The notes under the pieces: model-generated | Told to the model about the DNA's origin: nothing | What the model saw: only the letters and a program-made list of their open reading frames with translations | Database searches by the model: none | NCBI RefSeq assembly: GCF_003688625.1 | Contig: NZ_RCWY01000001.1 | Coordinates: 310,001-374,000, forward strand | Direction of reading: 5' to 3' | Length of the DNA: 64,000 bases | From: Sphingomonas sp. PP-CE-3A-406 | GTDB lineage: Bacteria; Pseudomonadota; Alphaproteobacteria; Sphingomonadales; Sphingomonadaceae | Position numbers and translations under genes: made by a program | Part shown: one piece after another, positions 9,319 through 16,199 of the stretch | How positions within the stretch are numbered: the stretch's first letter is position 1 | Layout of the letters: every line of letters starts with the position of its first letter

Positions 9319-9548
9319 GGACAACATCCTCGGTGCGGATGTCGCGACGGGGCGAGGTCTTTCGCCTTCCGAAGTGGATACGCCGCCGGTTGGATCCCGG
9401 TTGCCGAGGAGCCAGACGACGACGCGTCGCGACGACGCCACCCGATGCCGCGATCGTCTTACAAGCGCCTTACGCGACGCGCGGACGTCATATAATCATA
9501 CGGTGATTGCGGGCGGATCACGCGGCGAACACGTGATCCGCCCGGTTC

Positions 9549-11936
9549 TCAGAAGCCCTTCTTCAGCGAGATGAACACCTGACGCGGGGTGCCGGCGAGC
9601 AGCGTCTGGTTGTCGCCGCTGGCGGTGAACCCGTTCGTGCCGACCGTCGAGATATACTTCTTGTCGGTCAGGTTGGTCACGCTGCCGAGGATCGACACGC
9701 CGTGCAGCGCACCGTCGCCCTCGAAGCGGTAGCCGATGCTCGCATCGACCAGCACGCGGCCCGGCACCGACTGATCGTTGAGATAGGTGAAGTAGCGCTT
9801 GCTCATGTAATCCGCGCCGACCCGACCGGTGAAGCCGGACTGTTCGACGACGATCTCGCCCTTGAGCATGTGCTCGGGGCTGTCGACCGCCATCTTGCCA
9901 TCGGTCGCGACGAGGACCGCGCCGCTCGCCGACAACACGTCGTCGGCGTATTTCGACTTGTTGTACGAGTAGCTGGCGAACAGCGAGAGCGGCGTGAAGA
10001 TGCGGTAGTTGACCGCGACCTCGGCGCCATAGGTGTGGACGCTGCCGACGTTGTTCAGCGTCGCCGGATTGCCGATGATTCCCGCGCCGTTGGAGAAGCC
10101 GAGCAGGCGGTTCGAGAAGTCGATGTAATAGCCGACCGCCGACGCCTGGAACGGGCCTTCGCGGAAGCGAAGCCCGCCCTCTGCCGTCTTCGAACGCTCG
10201 GGCTTCAACTGGCCCCGGATCGCGTCGAACCCGGCCTGGGTGGTCGAGAACGGACCGGTCGTCGCGGACGAGACATAGGCGCGGACGTTCTCCTTATAGT
10301 CCGCGAACAGCTCGGCACCCGGGGTCAGCTTGAACAGGATCCCGGCCTGTGGCTGGAACCAGTCCTTCGCGCTGATCTTGCCGACCGCCAGTGGCGAGGC
10401 GGTCGCGGGCAGCATGATCGCGCGATTGGTGACGTAGAACCCCTTCCACCCAGCGTTGAGGACGAGGCGGTCGTCGGCAAGGCGGATCGTGTCGCCGACA
10501 TGATACTGGATCGTGTCGGTGGTGTATTTGCCGTCCCACTGCGTGGCATACGGGTTGCTCTGGAACTGCAGCGTATCGCGGTTCGGCGTGGCGCTATCGG
10601 TCATCCCGTAGAACCGGCGCGCCTGCGTGAAGGTGTTCGTCTCGTACCAGCCGCCCAGTTCGAGCGTATTGATGCCGTGGACATAGGCGAGGTTGCTGAG
10701 AGCACCGCCGCGCTTCATCGCGTATTCGGTGGTGCGGAAGCCGAGCGGGCTGGCTGCCGTGATCGGCGTGCCGTCGGCGTTCGCCGCGCCCGCAGGGGTC
10801 GGCGAATAGGGCGTAATCCACGATCCCTGACCCTTGTTGTCGTGATAATAGCCGGTCGTGGTCAGCGTGAGTTCTGGCGTCAGGTTGGCGTCGAACGTGA
10901 CGCCGCCCAGATAATCGCGCCGCAGACCGCCGGCATCGTAATAGGCATCGTCGACCGTGCCGAAGCCGGCCGGGAAGGTGGTGCCGACGCCGGCCCAGGG
11001 TTGCGCGGTGCCGCCTGCGACTGCCGCCTGGTTCTGTGCCACCTTGGCGATCTGCAACGCCAACGGGTAGTTGTCGGCGATGTTGTCGTTGCGCAGCCCG
11101 CGGCGGCGGATGATGTCGAGGCTGAGATCCTGATAATCCTGCTCGCGGCGATCCGAGAAGTTGAGGAACGCCGTCAGCGAGCCGAGGCTACCCAGATCCT
11201 TGACGATCTTGCCGTTCGCCTGGTGCTGGCGCTGGACGCCATCACCCTTCCACTTGTCGGTCGAGAGAAAGCCGTAGCTCAGATAGCCTTTCAGGCCGCT
11301 GCCGAGATCGCCGCTGTCGATGCGGGCGAAGGCGCGGTAGGTGTTGTCCGAGCCATAGGTGCCGCCGCCGGTGACGTTCATGACGTCGCGCGGCTTGTCG
11401 CTGAAGAACTCGATCGTGCCGCCGAGATTGCTGGTCGAGGCGGTGCCGAGCGCGCCGGCACCCTGTGCGACGTCGGTCCGCGCGACGTTCTCCGAGATGA
11501 TCGCGCGGCTGATGTGCAGGCCGTTGACGTTGCCGTAGCTCATGTCGCCGAGCGGCACGCCGTCGAGCGTGAAGCCGAGCTGGTTCTGGTTGAACCCGCG
11601 CAGCGAGATGCGGACCGCCCATTCATAGGCGCCGAACGGATCGGCGGCCTGGAAATTGACGCCCGGAAGCTTTTCGATCGCCTTGAGCGGGCTCGATCCC
11701 GGCGTCAGGCGCGCGATGTCGGCGGCGTTGACGCTCTGGACCTGGCGGCTCTGGCCGAAGCCGAGCACGACGATGTCCCCGCCCGCGCCGTCCGTTCCAG
11801 GTGCCGTCGCCGATGCGTCGGTCGCCAGCGTGGCCGATGGATCGGTGGCGGTCTGTGCCGAGAGCGGTGCGGCGAACGCACACGCTGCGACGGCATATGG
11901 GGCGGCGCCCGCGAGCAGGCTGGAAAGACGGTTCAT
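9549..11936 (-). CDS. TonB-dependent receptor
   Basis: A 795-residue outer-membrane active transporter. A signal peptide MNRLSSLLAGAAPYAVAACAFAAPLSAQ is followed by a linker and the plug domain (IEKLPGVNFQ, ISLRGFNQNQLGFTLDGVPLGD). The barrel ends with the family closing motif VTNLTDKKYISTVGTNGFTASG and a terminal Phe (SLKKGF). The ATG at 11936 is chosen because the signal peptide begins there; in-frame extension upstream enters non-coding sequence. It is separated from the GH30/GH27 pair by 355 bp that contain a repeat element and a LacI-type half-palindrome, so it is probably a separate unit. The substrate is unknown; carbohydrate is possible from location only. Confidence 0.88.
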   Translation of the reverse strand: MNRLSSLLAGAAPYAVAACAFAAPLSAQTATDPSATLATDASATAPGTDGAGGDIVVLGFGQSRQVQSVNAADIARLTPGSSPLKAIEKLPGVNFQAADPFGAYEWAVRISLRGFNQNQLGFTLDGVPLGDMSYGNVNGLHISRAIISENVARTDVAQGAGALGTASTSNLGGTIEFFSDKPRDVMNVTGGGTYGSDNTYRAFARIDSGDLGSGLKGYLSYGFLSTDKWKGDGVQRQHQANGKIVKDLGSLGSLTAFLNFSDRREQDYQDLSLDIIRRRGLRNDNIADNYPLALQIAKVAQNQAAVAGGTAQPWAGVGTTFPAGFGTVDDAYYDAGGLRRDYLGGVTFDANLTPELTLTTTGYYHDNKGQGSWITPYSPTPAGAANADGTPITAASPLGFRTTEYAMKRGGALSNLAYVHGINTLELGGWYETNTFTQARRFYGMTDSATPNRDTLQFQSNPYATQWDGKYTTDTIQYHVGDTIRLADDRLVLNAGWKGFYVTNRAIMLPATASPLAVGKISAKDWFQPQAGILFKLTPGAELFADYKENVRAYVSSATTGPFSTTQAGFDAIRGQLKPERSKTAEGGLRFREGPFQASAVGYYIDFSNRLLGFSNGAGIIGNPATLNNVGSVHTYGAEVAVNYRIFTPLSLFASYSYNKSKYADDVLSASGAVLVATDGKMAVDSPEHMLKGEIVVEQSGFTGRVGADYMSKRYFTYLNDQSVPGRVLVDASIGYRFEGDGALHGVSILGSVTNLTDKKYISTVGTNGFTASGDNQTLLAGTPRQVFISLKKGF

Positions 11937-12291
11937 GGTGTGTCCCCAAGCCGCTCTAGTGCAGCTTCGCGTTCGCCATTGCCGTCGGACGTTACGGGCT
12001 CGCGACGCTTCGATGACGCTTCGGCGACAATCGTATTTTATCCTGGAAGGGCCGCGGCGGGGGATGTCGGCGGCCGCCTTAGCTCGGAGCGACATTCAGT
12101 TTGAGAGCGCTTTTCTCCGTCGAGCCGACGCGCTTCTTTGTTTTCCCGCGAAGGCGGGAGCCCAGGCTGGATCCCCGCCTTCGCGGGGACACACGGCTTG
12201 CTTGTTCGAAAGGGATGTCGTCGAAGCCGTCCGGCATGACGGAGAAAGGAGCGGATTGCGCGGTTCGAACCGAAGCTCGATCCGTGCTCGA
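11937..12291. other. 355-bp intergenic region: receptor leader, AGCGCT palindrome, REP-like repeat
   Basis: This gap holds no convincing gene. The part next to 11936 must carry the promoter of the minus-strand receptor. At 12101-12116 TTGAGAGCGCTTTTCT is centred on AGCGCT and partly matches the LacI-family operator pattern TGnnAGCGCTnnCA. At 12144-12189 there is a large inverted repeat (separate entry). The rest shows nothing I can name. Confidence 0.5.
12144..12189. repeat. REP-like palindromic repeat
   Basis: TCCCGCGAAGGCGGGA (12144-12159) and TCCCCGCCTTCGCGGGGA (12172-12189) are each close to palindromic and are inverted copies of each other, separated by 12 bases (GCCCAGGCTGGA). This two-armed form with GCGAAGGCGGG arms is the common extragenic palindrome style of sphingomonads and related alphaproteobacteria. 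I see only one copy in the window. It sits downstream of the GH30 stop and could end that transcript. Confidence 0.7.
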
Positions 12292-13776
12292 TCAACCGGC
12301 GTCGAACAGCAGCGTCGTCACCGATCTCGGCGCTGCATCGACACTGCCGTCGCGCGGAACGCCGATGCTGACCGCCTGATGGCGCGCGTCGGTGACGACG
12401 ACGTCGCGCAGCGTTGCGTGCGGAAGCGCGACCGCCAGCCGACGCGTGATCGATCCGCCGTTGACGTGGACGAGCACGATCTTGCGTCCATCGGCCGACA
12501 ACGCGCCGACCGTATCGGGATCGTCGACCGGAACCAGACGATAGCCGGGCCGGATGTAGCGGCTGAACGAGGCCATCGCCCAGTATTTGGGCGAGATCCG
12601 GATCGGATGTGGCGCGGACGGGGCGGCCGCGAGGTCCATCTTGACGAGCCCCCAGTTCGACCCGGGCTTGCCGTCCTTCGCACTGAGATTTTCGACCGCC
12701 TGCCAGAACACCCAGGCCGCGGGCGCCAGTCGTTTGAGATCGCCGACGACATGCTCGGCAAAGGCTAGAGCCGAGGCCATGTCGGTGAAGGATTCGGGGT
12801 CCTTGTCGAGCGGTGTGTCGTCTTCGCTCATCCACAACCGGATACCCGACGCGCGAGCGATATCGCGGACCGCGGTCTGGTGGACGGTGCCATAGCTGTG
12901 GACGTTGAGTTGGCCGATCCGGGCGCGGGTCGCGGCTGGATATCCGGCCCAATCGATCACGAAGAGGTGCGAATTCGTCTCGTCGGGGGCGGCGATCCGG
13001 GTCTTCAGCCCCGCCGCCTTCAGCGCGTCGTCGGAGGCATCGATCATCGCCGCCTGGCGCGCGGGCGACCAGTGCGCGCCCTCCTGCGTGTTCGCCGCGA
13101 ACCAATAATCGGTGTTGGGCTCGTTGACCGGCGACAGCGTGCGGAAGCGGATGTGATGGCGTCGCTCGAGTTCGCCGACGACGCGCGCGAGATACTGGGC
13201 GAACGGGCGCTCCTGTCCGGCGCGGAGGTTGTCGTCGGTGCCTTTGACCGCGCCGGAGACTCTACCGTTGACCGTCATGAACCAGGGGGGCGAGTTGGAG
13301 AACGCCTCGAAGATCGGCGACGGCACGCGGCGGCGGATCGCGTCGAGCCACCAGCGCTGGTTGGCATCCGCGGACCAGTTCCACATCGCCGGATCATCGG
13401 GGCGCCACCAGTCGGCTCCGACCGCGCCTGCCGGTTGGCGCCAGAACCCCGGCACCGCCGCGCCGGTGCGGAGATAGGGCTTCGTTGTTGCGGCATTACC
13501 GCCGCCGATATTGTACCGTGCGATCGTCCAGCCGAGGCCGTTCTTGCCGTAGAACAGGTCGGCCAGCCGCTCGCGCGTCGCATCGGGATAGCCGCCGGTG
13601 ACGTTGGCGAACCAGGCGAGCGCGGTACCCCAGCCTTCGAACACGGTGCCGGGGCGATCGACCGCGGGCCGGATCGTTAGTGCGACGGTCGGCTCGGCGG
13701 ATGGTGGGGACGATACGGTTTGGGCGGCAAGCGGCGTCGCGACGAGCGCGAGGCCTGCGATCAGGTGGCGGATCAT
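12292..13776 (-). CDS. GH30-family glycosidase, endo-beta-1,6-galactanase type
   Basis: A 494-residue secreted enzyme with signal peptide MIRHLIAGLALVATPLAAQ. The mature protein starts with FEGWGTALAWFANVTGGY, the hallmark start of GH30 subfamily 5 beta-1,6-galactanases. The (beta/alpha)8 barrel carries the acid/base Glu219 in SPVNEP and the nucleophile Glu318 in LWMSEDD. A C-terminal beta domain (about 410-494) completes the GH30 fold. It would cut the beta-1,6-galactan side chains of type II arabinogalactan. The start overlaps the GH27 stop as ATGA (13773-13776), so the two are translated together. The subfamily call rests on remembered motifs; beta-glucosidase-like GH30 activity is the alternative. 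Confidence 0.78.
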   Translation of the reverse strand: MIRHLIAGLALVATPLAAQTVSSPPSAEPTVALTIRPAVDRPGTVFEGWGTALAWFANVTGGYPDATRERLADLFYGKNGLGWTIARYNIGGGNAATTKPYLRTGAAVPGFWRQPAGAVGADWWRPDDPAMWNWSADANQRWWLDAIRRRVPSPIFEAFSNSPPWFMTVNGRVSGAVKGTDDNLRAGQERPFAQYLARVVGELERRHHIRFRTLSPVNEPNTDYWFAANTQEGAHWSPARQAAMIDASDDALKAAGLKTRIAAPDETNSHLFVIDWAGYPAATRARIGQLNVHSYGTVHQTAVRDIARASGIRLWMSEDDTPLDKDPESFTDMASALAFAEHVVGDLKRLAPAAWVFWQAVENLSAKDGKPGSNWGLVKMDLAAAPSAPHPIRISPKYWAMASFSRYIRPGYRLVPVDDPDTVGALSADGRKIVLVHVNGGSITRRLAVALPHATLRDVVVTDARHQAVSIGVPRDGSVDAAPRSVTTLLFDAG

Positions 13777-15119
13777 GCCGCGGTCAATCGGTACAGCCCG
13801 GCACCGTGGGACGGCAGTCGTCGCGTGATGCGCGTTTTGGCGACGCCCGTATCTGTGCGGGTCCACAGATCGCGGACCTTGGCGGGACCGGCGACCCCGA
13901 GCATCGTGAGATCGACCGAGACGTCGCGCGCTGCCTTGCCGGTATTGAACAGCGCGAGATACGTGCCCGCACCTGCGGTGGGACGCGCCGACCAGACGCG
14001 CGTGTCGTCCGCGACGAAATGCGGCTGGTTGTCGCGGCTTGCCTGATTGACCGCGAGCACTTCGGGATTGGTGAGCAACGCGAGGGTGGGCGCGTCGAGA
14101 TGACGCAGGTCGCCGCCCATGATCAGCGGCGAGCGCGCGATCGACCAGAGCGTCATCAGCGTCCGCTGTTCGTCGGGCGTGAACTTGGTGTCGCGCTCGC
14201 CGAGCGATAGGCGACCGAGCGGCAGCATGTCGGCATCGGGCCAGCCGCCGATCCGCCGGTGCGCGTTCCAGTTTTCGAGCCGGGTGAACTGCGCCTCCAG
14301 CATCGGCCAGCTGTCCCAGAAATCGTCGGAAATCCGCCACATCTGCGCATGTTGCGCGACGTGTTCCGCGCGGGGCACGGGGGTTTCACCGGGCGAAAGG
14401 CTGAGTATGATCGGACGGCCGGTCTTGCGGATCGCTGCGGCGGCGGCCTCGATCTCGGGGGCGTGTGCATCATAGGGGCGGCTCATGTCGTCCATCTTGA
14501 CGAAATCGACGCCCCAGGATGCGAACAGTGCAAACACGCTGTCGTAATAGGCCTGCGCGCCGGGTTTGGTCATGTCGACGCCGTACATGTCGGGGTTCCA
14601 CGGGCAGGTGCTCGACGTGTCGGCGATCGCGCGTGCGGTGGTATTCGTGCCGAGTACGGGCAGGTCGCGCTCGACCGCCAGCCGGGGGATGCCGCGCATC
14701 AGGTGGACGCCGAAGCGTAATCCCAGCGCGTGCACCGTGTCGGCGAGTTTGCGGAATCCCTTGCCGTCGGCACTCGACGGAAAGCGGTTTGGTGCGGGGA
14801 TCAGCCGTCCATGGGCGTCGAGGCTCGGTTTTGGGGCGGCGTTGTACGTGTAGCTCTTGGCCTCGGACTCGTACCACTGGATGTCGACGGTGAAGATGTC
14901 GTAGCCCGACGGGAGCAAGGTGCGCGCCATGATCCGTGCGGTCTCGATCGCCTGCGCCTCGGTGATCGTCGTCGCGAAGCTGTTCCAGCTGTTCCAGCCC
15001 ATCGGCGGGGTCGGCGCGAGCGTCGGTCCTGCGGTCCTGGCGGCGAGGGGGGCTGGAGCGAGCGAGGCGAGGCCAAGTCCAGCGCTGCCGGACAGCATCG
15101 TGCGGCGCGTAATCGTCAT
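13773..15119 (-). CDS. GH27 alpha-galactosidase / beta-L-arabinopyranosidase
   Basis: A 448-residue enzyme with a twin-arginine signal (MTITRRTMLSGSAGLGLASL), so it is exported folded. The GH27 barrel begins PTPPMGWNSWNSF. The nucleophile is Asp210 in WGVDFVKMDD and the acid/base is Asp266 in WRISDDFWDSW, aligned to Asp170 and Asp231 of human alpha-galactosidase A. A C-terminal Greek-key domain follows the IMGGDLRHLD segment. GH27 enzymes remove alpha-galactose or beta-L-arabinopyranose; the latter decorates arabinogalactan, which fits the neighbours. It is the first gene of the minus-strand pair with GH30. A FadR-type operator lies about 56-66 bp upstream of the ATG. Confidence 0.85.
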   Translation of the reverse strand: MTITRRTMLSGSAGLGLASLAPAPLAARTAGPTLAPTPPMGWNSWNSFATTITEAQAIETARIMARTLLPSGYDIFTVDIQWYESEAKSYTYNAAPKPSLDAHGRLIPAPNRFPSSADGKGFRKLADTVHALGLRFGVHLMRGIPRLAVERDLPVLGTNTTARAIADTSSTCPWNPDMYGVDMTKPGAQAYYDSVFALFASWGVDFVKMDDMSRPYDAHAPEIEAAAAAIRKTGRPIILSLSPGETPVPRAEHVAQHAQMWRISDDFWDSWPMLEAQFTRLENWNAHRRIGGWPDADMLPLGRLSLGERDTKFTPDEQRTLMTLWSIARSPLIMGGDLRHLDAPTLALLTNPEVLAVNQASRDNQPHFVADDTRVWSARPTAGAGTYLALFNTGKAARDVSVDLTMLGVAGPAKVRDLWTRTDTGVAKTRITRRLPSHGAGLYRLTAA

Positions 15120-15174
15120 GCTCTCGTCTCCCGTTCGCAGGTCGCGCGCTTGAGGCTGCGATCCTTTTCATGAC

Positions 15175-15185
15175 TTGTCAGACTA
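15175..15185. promoter_or_regulatory. FadR-subfamily operator upstream of GH27
   Basis: TTGTCAGACTA fits the FadR-subfamily GntR consensus TnGTnnnACnA exactly. It is embedded in the near-perfect 7-1-7 palindrome ACTTGTC-A-GACTAGT (15173-15187, one mismatched pair). It sits 56 bp before the GH27 start. The neighbouring FadR-type regulator is the obvious candidate to bind it. Confidence 0.6.
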
Positions 15186-15288
15186 GTGCGTCGATCGGGA
15201 AGGTCAACGTGGTCGCGCGTATCTATGAAGGCCGCGGCTTAAGGTCGGCGTGAAGCCGGAGACGACTCTTCAGGCGATTCGCACGGGA

Positions 15289-16002
15289 TCAGCTGCGCAA
15301 AGACAATTCGGTATCCGCCTGGGCCTGGGCGATCAGCGCCATCGTCGCGGCGCGCGCGCCCGCGGGATCGCTTTCGGCGATGGCGTCGAACAGCGCGCGA
15401 TGCTGCGGCATCGAGTCGCTTGGCTTGCGGGTCTGGCGATGCTTGAAGATCGTCGTCCACCGCACGGCAGCGCCGATACTGCCCGCCAGACTGACCAGCA
15501 GTTCGTTCTGCGTCGCCTCGAGGATGACGTGGTGGAAGGTCTGGTCCGCCGCCTGGCCGATCGGGCTGGCGAGACCGTGTTCCTGCATCTGCTCCAACGC
15601 GTGCCCCATCCGCGATACGTGGCGCGAGGTCCGCAGCGCGGCGGCGAACTCGGCCGCGGCGGGTTCGACGATCAGGCGGAGCTGGAACAGGCTGTGGACG
15701 AAGCCGACCGCGGGTTCGCCCTCGAACATCCAGGCAAGCACGTCGGGATCGAGAAGGTTCCACGAGGCACGCTCGCGGATCCGGGTGCCGGCCTTGGGCT
15801 TGCTTTCGAGCAGACCCTTGGCGCTGAGCATCCGCAACGCCTCGCGGACGAGGCTGCGCGATACGCCGCGCTGGATCGCGATCTCGTGCTCGCCGGGAAG
15901 CACCGACCCGACCGGGTGCACGCCGGTGACGATCGCAATCCCGAGCTCGCGCGCCAATTGCGTGTGCGAGGGCCGTCCCCGTGGTGCGTCAACCATGTCC
16001 AT
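15289..16002 (-). CDS. FadR-subfamily GntR transcriptional regulator
   Basis: A 237-residue regulator. The N-terminal winged helix-turn-helix (about 10-75) contains PGEHEIAIQRGVSRSLVREALRMLSAKGLLESKPKAGTRI, diagnostic of GntR proteins when read as a pattern. The C-terminal FCD domain (about 95-230) keeps the metal/ligand-binding layout with FHHVILEATQNELL and a late H-x-x-L-F-D-A-I. Starts at 16002 or 15996 (MDMVDA) are both possible. FadR-type proteins usually repress uptake and catabolic genes until a sugar acid or other small acid binds. Its position between the GH27-GH30 pair and the TonB-receptor operon, with matching operators before both, makes it the likely local regulator. Confidence 0.88.
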   Translation of the reverse strand: MDMVDAPRGRPSHTQLARELGIAIVTGVHPVGSVLPGEHEIAIQRGVSRSLVREALRMLSAKGLLESKPKAGTRIRERASWNLLDPDVLAWMFEGEPAVGFVHSLFQLRLIVEPAAAEFAAALRTSRHVSRMGHALEQMQEHGLASPIGQAADQTFHHVILEATQNELLVSLAGSIGAAVRWTTIFKHRQTRKPSDSMPQHRALFDAIAESDPAGARAATMALIAQAQADTELSLRS

Positions 16003-16015
16003 CCATCCCCGTTAC

Positions 16016-16045
16016 GCTGTGTCGCACGCTTCGTCACGACACAGC
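16016..16045. promoter_or_regulatory. Nine-bp inverted repeat in the regulator leader
   Basis: GCTGTGTCG (16016-16024) and CGACACAGC (16037-16045) form a perfect 9-bp inverted repeat with a 12-base spacer, starting 14 bp upstream of the regulator ATG. It could be an autoregulatory operator or an mRNA hairpin. It does not match the FadR consensus. Confidence 0.4.
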
Positions 16046-16098
16046 CACCGTTGGTAGCGTGTCTCAACTGCGATGACGCATCGTACAAAAAATAGCAC

Positions 16099-16135
16099 TT
16101 GTCCTACAATACCAAGTTGGTAATAAGTCAGACAA
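16099..16135. promoter_or_regulatory. Cluster of FadR-type operators before the TonB-receptor operon
   Basis: TTGTCCTACAA (16099-16109) fits the FadR-subfamily consensus TnGTnnnACnA exactly. AAGTCAGACAA (16125-16135) fits all but the first base and shares the GTCAGAC core with the site before GH27. Between them is a perfect 13-bp palindrome TACCAAGTTGGTA (16110-16122). Centres of the two FadR-like sites are 26 bp apart. The array lies in the divergent gap between regulator and receptor, 65 bp before the receptor ATG. Confidence 0.6.
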
Positions 16136-16199
16136 CAGACCGACAAGCAGGGTTTCGGCCCTCGACGTGACGGCAACACATTGATGGGGAGGATCGTTC

